Source: Candidatus Curtissbacteria bacterium RIFCSPLOWO2_12_FULL_41_16 (lineage in GTDB: Bacteria > Patescibacteriota > Microgenomatia > Curtissbacterales > GWA2-41-24). From it: a DNA stretch of 42,184 nt. Of the stretch, positions 7,573 to 14,907 are shown piece by piece. Made by a program: the position numbers and the translations under genes. Position 1 is the first letter of the stretch. Each line of letters opens with the position of its first letter. Location of the stretch: positions 1 to 42,184 of the forward strand of contig MFBZ01000008.1 of assembly GCA_001776545.1 (NCBI GenBank), written 5' to 3'. The notes under the pieces are model-generated. The model saw only the letters and a program-made list of their open reading frames with translations. It did no database searches and had not been told where the DNA came from.

Positions 7573-7945
7573 CGATAAGGTCCATCGGTTGGTTAAACAA
7601 ATTCCCAAAGGGAAAGTGGTAACGTACGGTCAGATCGCGATTGCCATTGCAAGACAAACCCGGCTTGGAGGGCATTTACAAACCGGGCTTGGAGCAAGGG
7701 CGGTTGGAAACGCGCTGCATTCAAATACCGATTCAAATGTGCCCTGTCATCGAGTGGTGGATAGAAATGGTCGGATTGCTTTAAGCCATGCTTTTGGTGG
7801 TTGGAAGGAACAGAAAAGGAGACTTTTGACCGAAGGTGTGAGGTTTAGGGATAATATGCATGTAGATTTAGAGCAATGCAAGTTTACATTAGGATTTGCG
7901 GTCAAGTGCAGGGAGTTTTCTTTCGATCCAGCGCTAAAAAAGTAG
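7541..7945 (+). CDS. MGMT-family DNA-binding/alkyltransferase domain protein
   Basis: A stand-alone C-terminal methyltransferase domain of the O6-alkylguanine-DNA alkyltransferase family. 'IPKGKVVTYGQIA' opens the domain, 'ARAVGNAL' is the helix with the arginine finger, and 'VPCHRVV' is the active-site motif. The Cys is present, unlike in alkyltransferase-like proteins where it is Trp, so real alkyl transfer is possible. Between the YGQIA helix and ARAVGNAL there is an insert (about 'QTRLGGHLQTGLG') encoded by a palindromic element (7656-7692). The ATG at 7541 is preferred to 7523 because homologues begin close to it; either overlaps dedA. The last 25 residues lie in the 70-nt overlap with acylphosphatase and are outside the conserved domain. 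Confidence 0.82.
   Translation: MASKTTDLSFNDKVHRLVKQIPKGKVVTYGQIAIAIARQTRLGGHLQTGLGARAVGNALHSNTDSNVPCHRVVDRNGRIALSHAFGGWKEQKRRLLTEGVRFRDNMHVDLEQCKFTLGFAVKCREFSFDPALKK
7656..7692 (+). repeat. In-frame palindromic element (KPGL type), in the MGMT gene
   Basis: Arms AAACCCGGCTTGG (7656-7668) and AAACCGGGCTTGG (7680-7692), separated by 11 nt. It belongs to the same family as 29968-30026, 30427-30461 and 41245-41277. It is read through in frame as extra residues between conserved blocks of the alkyltransferase domain. Confidence 0.75.
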
Positions 7946-8142
7946 CCGAAAGTCTTGGTTTAGTTGGATGGGTTAGAAATAATGACGATGGATCGGTCGA
8001 AGCACTTGCTAAGGGATCGAAAGAGAATCTGGAGAAATTTGTCAGCTGGTGCAAAAAGGGCCCATTAGCTGCAACTGTAGAGCGAGTTGAGGTTAATTGG
8101 AGCAAAGCAACTGGTGAGTTTGATAAGTTTGTCATAATATGA
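7876..8142 (+). CDS. acyP: Acylphosphatase
   Basis: Hydrolyses acyl phosphates such as 1,3-bisphosphoglycerate or carbamoyl phosphate. 88 residues, normal length. The pattern 'GQVQGVFFRSSAKKVAESLGLVGWVRNNDDGSVEA' holds the phosphate-binding loop with catalytic Arg (R17) and Asn (N35), at the usual spacing of 18. The start ATG at 7876 lies inside the upstream gene (70-nt overlap), but homologues begin exactly there. Confidence 0.95.
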   Translation: MQVYIRICGQVQGVFFRSSAKKVAESLGLVGWVRNNDDGSVEALAKGSKENLEKFVSWCKKGPLAATVERVEVNWSKATGEFDKFVII

Positions 8143-8215
8143 AACCGGTTCAATTTATGGGTAAAAAACTTGGTCCAATGTCTTTTGAGTTAAGGTGATC
8201 CTTCTTGGTTTTGTG

Positions 8216-8233
8216 ATCCTTTTTATAAAGGAT
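8216..8233 (+). terminator. Hairpin between acylphosphatase and the GNAT-like gene
   Basis: ATCCTTT (8216-8222), loop TTAT, AAAGGAT (8227-8233). No proper T-run follows, so it may be a weak terminator or an operator touching the -35 box at 8233. A direct repeat GTGATCCTT lies just upstream (about 8195 and 8213). Confidence 0.35.
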
Positions 8234-8260
8234 TGACTTTTCCTTAGATTCAAGTAAACT
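8233..8260 (+). promoter_or_regulatory. Promoter giving a probably leaderless mRNA (GNAT-like gene)
   Basis: TTGACT (8233-8238), 16-bp spacer, TAAACT (8255-8260). The ATG follows after 7 nt, so transcription should begin at or next to the start codon. Confidence 0.55.
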
Positions 8261-8267
8261 AACACAC

Positions 8268-9014
8268 ATGGCTTCTTGCGAGATTAATAATGCTCCATCG
8301 TCTTTGGAGGGAAGGCATTTACCAGATTTTTTGCCCCAGAGTCTCCAGTCACTAGACGAAAAACATCTTAACAAATTGATTCCGCAACGATTATTAGAAC
8401 TAGCAGCTGATCCTTCCAAAGTTACGGCTACTAGGATTAGATGGTGGTCTGGTCGCTCAGATAATGGATTCGAACCTTCATTAGGGCTTTTGATCTTTGA
8501 ACGCAACGCATTAAAACAGCCAATACCCTACCAAGAACCTTTAAGCTCGCATTGGGAACATGTGCTCAATTACCAGCGTAGGGTCGCAACCAAACAGAAA
8601 TTATTGAAAGCAATGGATAGGGTTCTTTTAGCGCTTATTGCGGATGACAAGTGGAATCAGAATGGGGTTGAGGTTTTGAGTTTGATAATCACGGAAAGCC
8701 TTAGGGGCAGTGGTGTCGGTGCCGAATTTCAACAGAAATTCGTAGAGCTCTTAAGGAAAATGGGTTATAGATATTCCTACGGAGTCAATAATCAAGAAAA
8801 TGTTGGATTTTTCTTAAAAACAGGAGGATACTTGCTTGGACAACTGAAGCCTGACAAATTGACAGATAAGTTATTGCTAACTCCGAGTAGCGCTAATTCC
8901 GATTACACAACGATTAGATTTCTGGATGAGGTAATGGAAGCAGAATATGTCCAGCCCCAATTCCTGAGAGGCAATGGTCGAACAAACGTTAATTTTAGTG
9001 GGTACAAGGGATAA
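8268..9014 (+). CDS. GNAT-like acetyltransferase domain protein (hypothetical)
   Basis: 248 residues. The only recognisable part is about residues 120-200. 'LSLIITESLRGSGVGAEFQQKFVELLRKMGYRYSYGV' resembles GNAT motif A, with the acetyl-CoA pyrophosphate loop R-G-S-G-V-G, followed by 'NNQENVGFFLKTGGYLL', which resembles GNAT motif B (Asn and the 'FFxKxGG' pattern). The N-terminal 110 residues are not recognised. The gene starts its own transcript and overlaps the isomerase-like gene by 41 nt, so the two are probably co-expressed. The acceptor substrate cannot be predicted. Confidence 0.6.
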   Translation: MASCEINNAPSSLEGRHLPDFLPQSLQSLDEKHLNKLIPQRLLELAADPSKVTATRIRWWSGRSDNGFEPSLGLLIFERNALKQPIPYQEPLSSHWEHVLNYQRRVATKQKLLKAMDRVLLALIADDKWNQNGVEVLSLIITESLRGSGVGAEFQQKFVELLRKMGYRYSYGVNNQENVGFFLKTGGYLLGQLKPDKLTDKLLLTPSSANSDYTTIRFLDEVMEAEYVQPQFLRGNGRTNVNFSGYKG

Positions 9015-9507
9015 TTTTTTGGGTTATGCATTTCGGGGAGAATGTCATAGTGGTAAAGGTCGGCGTCACAGGGCATTTGTGACGCTTTTGTTTGACAGTC
9101 AAAATAGGGTGACTTTGCAGAAAAGGAAACATCGGCTTTTTGATAATTTGTGGGACTTGACGGCTATTAGTCATCCACTCCATACAGATGTAGGTGATGA
9201 AAGTTACCAGCAAGCCTCTGACAGGGCTCTTTTAAAGGAAATGGGAGTCTCTCATGTTCCCGTTAGAAAAGTAGGCGCATTTAATTATTTTGCGCGCGAC
9301 TCAAAAAATTGCGAGAATGAATATTGTGCGGTTTTAATTGGAAGGCATGACGGCAAATGTAGTCCGAATCCAGAGGAAGTATATGAATCAAAGAAGGTCA
9401 ACTTTGATGATTTTGTAGCTGATGTTTCCGAAAATCCTCAAAAATATACTCCTTGGGCAGTTTTGGCGGTTAAAAAACTAAAAAAAGTAAAGAGGCCAGA
9501 CCTCTAG
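8974..9507 (+). CDS. Isopentenyl-diphosphate isomerase-like Nudix protein
   Basis: 177 residues with the type 1 IPP isomerase layout: 'GECHSGKGRRHRAFV' supplies the two metal-binding His, 'LWDLTAISHPL' is the active-site region, a degenerate Nudix helix follows around 'ASDRALLKEMGV', and 'ENEYCAVLIG' gives the Glu pair. In characterised IDI-1 the active-site region reads NSVCGHP with an essential Cys; here that position appears to be Ile, with Ser next to it. The gene is followed 11 nt later by polyprenyl synthase and then uppS, which supports a role in isoprenoid precursor supply. The Cys loss leaves open that it is a related Nudix hydrolase instead. Confidence 0.72.
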   Translation: MVEQTLILVGTRDNFLGYAFRGECHSGKGRRHRAFVTLLFDSQNRVTLQKRKHRLFDNLWDLTAISHPLHTDVGDESYQQASDRALLKEMGVSHVPVRKVGAFNYFARDSKNCENEYCAVLIGRHDGKCSPNPEEVYESKKVNFDDFVADVSENPQKYTPWAVLAVKKLKKVKRPDL

Positions 9508-9517
9508 AAATCCAAGG

Positions 9518-10588
9518 ATGGACTTTGCGACGTTGTTGAGATTTTTTTTAGAATCCTTTGATCCATATTCAAAAGACTACTTTTCGGTAAAGGTAAAGAC
9601 TGTTTCCAAATACCCTAAATTAATAGGCCGGTTCTATAAGGATCTTTTCGATTTTACTTCTGGCGGCAAGAAGTTGCGGGCGTTTTTAGTCTACCTTGGC
9701 TACTTAATAGGTAGTTCCAACTTTAAGGAGTCTCCTTTGACGTCAAAGAAGACTCCTTTACATAGGATTTTGCCGATTTCATTGGCCCTGGAAATTATCC
9801 ATAGTTTTCTTTTAATTCATGATGACATTATCGATAGGTCGGAAATAAGGCGCGGTAAACTAGCAATCCATAAAAAGTATGAGAAATTATTGGGTGTCCA
9901 TTATGGGGAAAGTATGGCCATCGTGCTTGGTGACTTAGCTTGTTCTGAAGCTTTTAGGTTGGTTAGTTCATCTAGCTTTGAAGATACTTTAAAGATTAAA
10001 TGTTTGCAAAAACTTTTGGAGATTTTGACTGAAACTGTTTATGGTCAAGCCCTGGATGTTTTCTATTCATATAGAAAGGCAACTTTATCTGGGATTTGGC
10101 AAGTTGCTGATCTTAAAACTGCCAGATACAGCTTTGTTGGTCCTTTGGTGATAGGAGCAATGTTTGCCGAGGCCAAGAATGAGCAAGTTGATGTCTTAAC
10201 TGGCTATGGCTTGTACGTTGGTACAGCATTTCAAATTCATGATGATATTTTAGGTATTTTTGGGGATGAGAAAGTTCTTGGTAAATCAGTTCTTTCAGAT
10301 CTGCGAGAAGGCAAAAATACAATTCTTATTTATAAAACAAAAGAACTTTCAGGCGGGAAAGACAAGACTGATTTGGAGAGGATTTGGGGTAAGCGCGAGG
10401 CAACAGAAAAAGACCTAAGAAGAGTCCGGGCGATTATTCGTGACTCAGGAGGGCTTGAGTGGTGTCAAAATGAAAGTTTGAGATTGGTCGGTGAGGCCAA
10501 AAAGCAAGTTGGCAAGATTGTCATAGATGTCAAGATGCGGGATATATTTTGCCAGACAGCGGATTTTGTGATTAGGAGAGATAAATAA
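9518..10588 (+). CDS. Polyprenyl (geranylgeranyl/farnesyl type) diphosphate synthase
   Basis: A trans-prenyltransferase of 356 residues that condenses allylic diphosphates with IPP. The first Asp-rich motif is 'LLIHDDIIDRSEIRRG' and the second 'FQIHDDILGIFGDEKVLGKS'. 'GGKKLRAFL' binds IPP, and 'LREGKNTILI' follows the second motif as in the family. The residues before the first motif (Leu-Leu-Ile-His) are small to medium, which suggests a C15-C20 or longer product, but the chain length cannot be set from sequence alone. It lies between the isomerase-like gene and uppS, to which it would supply the allylic starter. Confidence 0.92.
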   Translation: MDFATLLRFFLESFDPYSKDYFSVKVKTVSKYPKLIGRFYKDLFDFTSGGKKLRAFLVYLGYLIGSSNFKESPLTSKKTPLHRILPISLALEIIHSFLLIHDDIIDRSEIRRGKLAIHKKYEKLLGVHYGESMAIVLGDLACSEAFRLVSSSSFEDTLKIKCLQKLLEILTETVYGQALDVFYSYRKATLSGIWQVADLKTARYSFVGPLVIGAMFAEAKNEQVDVLTGYGLYVGTAFQIHDDILGIFGDEKVLGKSVLSDLREGKNTILIYKTKELSGGKDKTDLERIWGKREATEKDLRRVRAIIRDSGGLEWCQNESLRLVGEAKKQVGKIVIDVKMRDIFCQTADFVIRRDK

Positions 10589-10596
10589 GATTTCAG

Positions 10597-10626
10597 TTGA
10601 AAAGTGGATGTGATTTTTGGTATCCT
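10597..10626 (+). promoter_or_regulatory. Candidate promoter for uppS
   Basis: TTGAAA (10597-10602), 18-bp spacer, TATCCT (10621-10626), 15 nt before the ATG at 10642. A similar TTGACA/18/TATCCT arrangement occurs at 28267-28296. Confidence 0.4.
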
Positions 10627-10641
10627 TTGGGTTAACGGTTG

Positions 10642-11343
10642 ATGAGTAACGAATCGGATAAAATTATCCCCAAACACGTGGTGATTATTCCAGACGGAAA
10701 CAGGCGCTGGGCAAAGAAGCACGGTTTGCCGCCAATTGAAGGTCACCAGAAGGGACTGGAAACAGCCTTGAGGGTAGTTCGGGGATCGCGTGATCTGGGG
10801 ATTAAAATTTTAACTCTTTGGGGATTTTCAACCGAAAACTGGAAAAGGCCCCCGGTGGAAGTTAAATATTTGATGAGGATATATGCTATATTTTTCCGTA
10901 ATCACTTCCGGGAACTTGTTTGCGAAGGCGTTAAGTTTAATTGGCTTGGACGCCGTGATCGGGTGCCCAAAGTTTTACGGGCGATTTTGGAAAAAATCGA
11001 GAAAGAGACCGCCAAAAACACTAAGTATATCCTCAACATTTGTATAGATTATGGTGGGCATGATGAATTGATTCGGGTGATTAAAAGAGTCATTAAGCGC
11101 GGGATTAATCCTTCCCAAATCAATGAAGATTTGATATCCGCAAATTTGGAGACTGCTGGCATTCCTGATCCGGATCTTTTAATTCGAACTTCCGGGGAAC
11201 AGAGGACTAGCGGCATTATGCCTTGGCAGACTGTCTACACTGAGCTTTTCTTTTCCAAACTTTTCTTTCCGGATTTTTCGCTAGCTGAGCTTAAACGCGC
11301 AATTGACGATTACATTCGCCGCCAACGCCGCTACGGGCAATAA
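10642..11343 (+). CDS. uppS: Undecaprenyl diphosphate synthase (cis-prenyltransferase)
   Basis: Makes the C55 lipid carrier for cell-wall glycans. 233 residues from the ATG at 10642, a better start than the TTG at 10639. Family motifs in order: 'HVVIIPDGNRRWAKKHGLP' with the catalytic Asp (D18), 'GHQKGLE', 'LTLWGFSTENWKRP', 'INICIDYGGHDEL'-like 'LNICIDYGGHDELI', and the IPP-binding 'PDLLIRTSGEQRTSGIMPWQ'. The upstream gene provides the allylic substrate, and later membrane glycan genes (33-42 kb) would use the product. Confidence 0.96.
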   Translation: MSNESDKIIPKHVVIIPDGNRRWAKKHGLPPIEGHQKGLETALRVVRGSRDLGIKILTLWGFSTENWKRPPVEVKYLMRIYAIFFRNHFRELVCEGVKFNWLGRRDRVPKVLRAILEKIEKETAKNTKYILNICIDYGGHDELIRVIKRVIKRGINPSQINEDLISANLETAGIPDPDLLIRTSGEQRTSGIMPWQTVYTELFFSKLFFPDFSLAELKRAIDDYIRRQRRYGQ

Positions 11344-11348
11344 CCCTT

Positions 11349-11771
11349 ATGTCTCAAAAATTTGACAACGGGCCTTACGCCAGGCAGATTGAAAAGCCTT
11401 GGGGATTTGAAATCCACTTTGCCCCGGATGACAAACCATATATGGGTAAAATTCTCCATATCAGGTCGGGTGCCAGACTTTCTCTTCAGGCGCATGATCA
11501 AAAACAGGAGAGCTGGTTTTTATTAAGCGGCAGGGCAAAAGTTGTCTGGGATGATCAAAAAGACGGTGAATTGACAGAAACAGAATTTGAGAAAGGGAAA
11601 GGCTACAGTTGCAACGTCAACCAGAGACACCGTCTTATCGGTATAACCGATTGCGATATAATCGAGGTTTCGACGCCCGAAATTGGTACAACTTATCGGT
11701 TTGAAGATGATTATAAGAGGAAGAACGAGACACCCGAGGAAAGGGTTAAGAGAAATGAATCGATTGTTTAA
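11349..11771 (+). CDS. Cupin protein, mannose-6-phosphate isomerase type II-like
   Basis: 140 residues. 'EKPWGFEIHF' at the N-terminus and 'GARLSLQAHDQKQESWFLLSG' followed by 'QRHRLIGITDCDIIEVSTP' match the cupin domain at the C-terminus of GMP/PMI (ManC-like) proteins: HxxxxE in the first cupin motif, a downstream His, and the 'iEVstP' strand. It is a stand-alone domain without the guanylyltransferase part. Isomerisation of mannose-6-P and fructose-6-P is the likely reaction. It starts 5 nt after uppS and precedes a second cupin isomerase and glmS, so the cluster handles fructose-6-P. Confidence 0.8.
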   Translation: MSQKFDNGPYARQIEKPWGFEIHFAPDDKPYMGKILHIRSGARLSLQAHDQKQESWFLLSGRAKVVWDDQKDGELTETEFEKGKGYSCNVNQRHRLIGITDCDIIEVSTPEIGTTYRFEDDYKRKNETPEERVKRNESIV

Positions 11772-11859
11772 AAATTAAAACATTAAAAAATTCAATAAGA
11801 GAGCTTATTTTCTCAAAAATCTCAAAAATGAAAATTAATAATTTCAAATTGAAAATTTA

Positions 11860-12465
11860 ATGAAAGATTATACTTCGCAGCATTACGCTTCCCGCACTCA
11901 CGAAAAGATGAGAGAGGTTTTAATGGATCCGAACGCCGAAGGACCTGAGGTCCATTATCATATGATTCGCGGAGGCAATAATCAGAATATTACCGTTTGG
12001 GAGCCTGGAAAGGTCGGCGACGAGTACATTAAAACTTATGGTCACTATCATGTTGGTGATATATCCGAGACTTATCGGGTTTTATCTGGAGAGGGAATTG
12101 CGGTGGTACAAAAGCGAGCGACTGGTTCTGACGGTGCGCCGATCGATGACGAGATTGAAGGCATTTTTGTCGTTCACATTAAGCCGGGCGACGCCCTTTT
12201 TATGCCAAGTGGTTGGGGGCATCTGGTGGTTAATACCGGCAGCGGATTTTTGGTCACTATTGATGATAGTCCGGTCAGCTTTGATAAAATTGATCCGGTT
12301 TCTCTGCCAGGGCACGCCGATTATGAGTCTGTTAAAGAAATGCGTGGATTTAATTATTATGTGGTGGAGAGAGACAGCCAGCCGGTTCTCGTCAAAAACC
12401 CCCTTTACAAAAAAGTGCCTGAAGTTGAAATTATTGAAGCAAGCGAGTATCCTTTCAAAAAGTGA
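11860..12465 (+). CDS. Glucose-6-phosphate isomerase, cupin (archaeal) type
   Basis: Interconverts glucose-6-P and fructose-6-P using a cupin metal site, unrelated to bacterial Pgi. 201 residues. The metal motif is 'TYGHYHVGDISETYRVLSGEG' (positions about 59-79: HxH then Glu), and the second cupin strand has 'PSGWGHLVVN'. 'GFNYYVVE' near the C-terminus fits the family. Archaeal-type cPGI is well known from Thermococcales and Methanosarcina and has spread to some bacteria. Position between the mannose-6-P isomerase-like gene and glmS suggests it supplies fructose-6-P to amino-sugar synthesis. Confidence 0.88.
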   Translation: MKDYTSQHYASRTHEKMREVLMDPNAEGPEVHYHMIRGGNNQNITVWEPGKVGDEYIKTYGHYHVGDISETYRVLSGEGIAVVQKRATGSDGAPIDDEIEGIFVVHIKPGDALFMPSGWGHLVVNTGSGFLVTIDDSPVSFDKIDPVSLPGHADYESVKEMRGFNYYVVERDSQPVLVKNPLYKKVPEVEIIEASEYPFKK

Positions 12466-12539
12466 ATCATGAAATATGAATTATAAATTAAGGCAAAGGC
12501 CAAGATTCATACTTCTTGATTCACAATTCTCTTAAAAAT

Positions 12540-14312
12540 ATGTGCGGAATTTTTGGGTACGTCGGTAGGCAGAGTGACGCCGCCAAAATTGTTTTTGAGG
12601 GCCTGAAGCGGCTGGAATACCGTGGTTATGATTCGTGGGGGATTGCCGTTTTGAATGAAGAGGGAATTAGAGCTTCTAAGAAAGTCGGGGCTATTGGGGA
12701 TTTAGAAAAGGATATTAGTCTTCCAGACTCGTTCATTGGCATTGGGCACACGCGCTGGGCTACCCATGGTGGAATTTCCGAAACCAATGCCCACCCCCAT
12801 TATTCTTCGGATAAATCTTTTGCTTTAGCCCAAAATGGTATTGTCGAAAACTATGCTGATCTCAGAAGGGTTCTTTTAAAAAAGGGTTATAATTTCGCAA
12901 CAGAAACCGATACCGAGGTTATTGTTAGGTTGATTGAGGATAAGGCCAAGAAATCAGCCAATTTAAAAGAAGCGTTGCGTCAGGCCTTTTTAGAATTGAA
13001 AGGGAGGAATACGGCTATTCTTATCACAAAAAATGGCGAGATTATTGCGGCGAGAAATGGTTCTCCTTTGGTTATAGGAATTGAGGGTTCCGATATCTAT
13101 CTTTCTTCTGATACGCTTTCCTTTGCCCCATTTGCAAAAAAAATGATTGTTGTTGATAACGGCCAATTAGTCGATTGCTCAAAAGGGAGGATAGCTTTAT
13201 ATGAAATGAAAACGGGCCAAAAGATTAAGCACAGATTTGTGGATATTAATCTTGCCGATAATCGTATCGATAAAGAAGGTTATCCCCATTTTATGTTAAA
13301 AGAAATTCATGAAGGTCCAGATGCGATAAGGCAACTTTTAGAAAGAGGTCTAAAAGAATACCTAGATTTTGCCAGGGTAATCAAAAGGGCTAAAAATGTC
13401 TATACGATTGCTTCAGGAACCACTGGGATTGCCGCCGCTCAAATTGCCTTTTATTTAAGAAGATATCCAAAAATAAAGGCGATAAGTTTAATCGGCGCTG
13501 ATGCTTTAGAGTACTTAGATTTGATGACAGCAGACGACTTGATTATTGCTCCTTCTCAAAGCGGAGAAACAGCAGACGTTCTGGAAATTTTAGAAATTGC
13601 CAAGAAAAAGGGTGTAAAAATAGCATCATTTGTGAACATGCAGGGTTCAACGATGACCAGGATGTCAGATTATAAATTCATGGCCCAAGCGGGACCGGAG
13701 GTGTGTGTGATGAGTACCAAAGTATTTGTGTCGCAGATCGCTTGGGGTTATCTCATATCAAAGATAACAGTCGGCAAATCAGGCGAGGGGATAAAGAATC
13801 TTCATCTGTTATCTTTGGTAATGGCCAAATACCTGAAGAGTCCAAAAAATCACAGTGCTCTCAAAACACTTGCCGAGAAGCTTCTTTCGGCCAAGGATAT
13901 TTTCCTTTTAGGCAAGTTCCAGAATTTCAATATCATAAAAGAGGGTATGGTCAAGTTGATTGAAGGCACTTACAAACATGCGCACGCAATGCCGGCTGGA
14001 GACCTCAAGCACTATGCAATCACTCTGATGGAAGAGGGAGTGCCGGTTATTTTTGCAATTTCTGAGGATGAGGCCAAGTTTGATGTCATCAATGCTGTTA
14101 ATGAGGTTAAGGCAAGAGGGGCCTATGTGGTTGGGATAGCCCCCAGTCGTCATGAAAGCTTTGATTACCATCTTGAGGTTCCTGATACTTCCGAAACCAG
14201 TGCGATCATGAATATCATACCTTTGCAGCTTTTAGCCTATTATCTGACGGTCAAATTAGGTTATAACGTGGATAAGCCCCGCAATATCGCCAAGAGCGTA
14301 ACAGTGAAGTAG
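12540..14312 (+). CDS. glmS: Glutamine-fructose-6-phosphate aminotransferase
   Basis: Makes glucosamine-6-P from fructose-6-P and glutamine, the first step to UDP-GlcNAc and peptidoglycan. 590 residues. The ATG at 12540 is chosen because 'MCGIFGYVG' places the N-terminal nucleophile Cys directly after Met; an upstream TTG (12516) would bury it. The glutaminase part contains 'GIGHTRWATHGG' and 'AQNGIVENY'. Two SIS domains follow, with 'ASGTTGIAAAQIA', 'PSQSGETADVLEILEIAKKKG' motifs and the C-terminal 'PRNIAKSVTVK' tail typical of GlmS. Two or three residues of normal motifs are altered (ASGTTG for ASGTSY-like), which is common in deep-branching homologues. Confidence 0.96.
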   Translation: MCGIFGYVGRQSDAAKIVFEGLKRLEYRGYDSWGIAVLNEEGIRASKKVGAIGDLEKDISLPDSFIGIGHTRWATHGGISETNAHPHYSSDKSFALAQNGIVENYADLRRVLLKKGYNFATETDTEVIVRLIEDKAKKSANLKEALRQAFLELKGRNTAILITKNGEIIAARNGSPLVIGIEGSDIYLSSDTLSFAPFAKKMIVVDNGQLVDCSKGRIALYEMKTGQKIKHRFVDINLADNRIDKEGYPHFMLKEIHEGPDAIRQLLERGLKEYLDFARVIKRAKNVYTIASGTTGIAAAQIAFYLRRYPKIKAISLIGADALEYLDLMTADDLIIAPSQSGETADVLEILEIAKKKGVKIASFVNMQGSTMTRMSDYKFMAQAGPEVCVMSTKVFVSQIAWGYLISKITVGKSGEGIKNLHLLSLVMAKYLKSPKNHSALKTLAEKLLSAKDIFLLGKFQNFNIIKEGMVKLIEGTYKHAHAMPAGDLKHYAITLMEEGVPVIFAISEDEAKFDVINAVNEVKARGAYVVGIAPSRHESFDYHLEVPDTSETSAIMNIIPLQLLAYYLTVKLGYNVDKPRNIAKSVTVK

Positions 14313-14315
14313 GGT

Positions 14316-14348
14316 TTGACAGCATAAGCAGAATATAATTGCTGTCAA
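14316..14348 (+). promoter_or_regulatory. Inverted repeat after glmS
   Basis: TTGACAGCA (14316-14324) and TGCTGTCAA (14340-14348), perfect 9-bp arms with a 15-nt loop. Could be the 3' hairpin of glmS or an operator. TTGACA followed by TATAAT occurs inside, but the spacing is 12 nt, too short for a promoter. Confidence 0.45.
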
Positions 14349-14363
14349 GTTGAGTCTCTTTAC

Positions 14364-14389
14364 AGTTCAATAGTTTGAACTATTGAACT
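14364..14389. terminator. Perfect palindrome between convergent glmS and the TrpR-like gene
   Basis: AGTTCAATAGTT / AACTATTGAACT, 12-bp arms with a 2-nt centre. It covers the stop codon of the minus-strand regulator. A bidirectional terminator is the simple reading. A regulator binding site is possible because the arms share an ACTATT core with the palindrome at 14860. Confidence 0.55.
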
Positions 14390-14849
14390 AAAAGTTGTCT
14401 CGCAGGGATTTTCTTTTGAAGAGTTCTTTACCTATACGGCGTTTTCTTTCGTAAGCACCACTGCCATAAAGTTTAGGGGGTGAGAATTGGATTAATAGTT
14501 CTTCAATTTTGTCGAATAAGGCCTCTTTCTTTTGATCGGCAAGAACTCTGGTAACTACTTTTTGATAACCTTCATTTTGACTATGCTTTAGAAAATAGGA
14601 AACATTCATAATGGTGTTTCTGGCAACTTTCAATGTGTGATCTATTTCATCGTAGGTATAGCCTTTGGTGAGCATTACGGCTATTGCCAAGCGTTTTATG
14701 AGCATAATTTTTTCTGTAGGCGAGAGGAGATCCTCTAAAAAGTTTTTTACTTCAGTTAGTGTTTTAAGGTCAACAATCGTTTTTAAGAAGATTGTGAAGA
14801 TATATTTTTCTAAGTTCTTGTCCAGTGCTCTTCTGGAAATTTTAGTCAT
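14388..14849 (-). CDS. TrpR-like (YerC/YecD type) helix-turn-helix regulator
   Basis: 153 residues. The middle (about residues 35-95) matches the Trp repressor fold: 'VKNFLEDLLSPTEKIMLIKRLAIAVMLTKGYTYDEIDHTLKV' then 'ARNTIMNVSYFLKHS', i.e. the helix pair and reading head seen in TrpR and YerC. The C-terminal 55 residues are basic and not recognised; a 'YGSGAYERKRRIGKE' tail could be an extra DNA contact. No tryptophan genes are nearby, so the ligand is probably not Trp. The gene is divergent from an RNA methyltransferase, and a perfect palindrome lies between them (14860-14871), which suggests autoregulation. Confidence 0.82.
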   Translation of the reverse strand: MTKISRRALDKNLEKYIFTIFLKTIVDLKTLTEVKNFLEDLLSPTEKIMLIKRLAIAVMLTKGYTYDEIDHTLKVARNTIMNVSYFLKHSQNEGYQKVVTRVLADQKKEALFDKIEELLIQFSPPKLYGSGAYERKRRIGKELFKRKSLRDNF

Positions 14850-14859
14850 TATAATCCGT

Positions 14860-14879
14860 TAGTCTAGACTATTAGACTA
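14860..14879. promoter_or_regulatory. Palindromic operator candidate for the TrpR-like regulator
   Basis: TAGTCTAGACTA (14860-14871) is a perfect 12-bp palindrome, and a further half-site TAGACTA lies at 14873-14879. It sits between the divergent regulator and methyltransferase genes and overlaps the expected -35 position of the latter, so binding could repress both. Confidence 0.55.
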
Positions 14880-14895
14880 TGAAAGTCAATAATGA

Positions 14896-14901
14896 TAAAA
14901 T
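14896..14901 (+). promoter_or_regulatory. -10 box of the methyltransferase gene (leaderless)
   Basis: TAAAAT at 14896-14901, 6 nt before the ATG at 14908. The -35 position (about 14873) falls in the operator half-site. Transcription would start at the start codon. Confidence 0.4.
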
Positions 14902-14907
14902 TTGGAT

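Noticed and set aside
14316-14336. TTGACA...TATAAT promoter after glmS
   Set aside because: The spacer is only 12 nt and both boxes are part of an inverted repeat.
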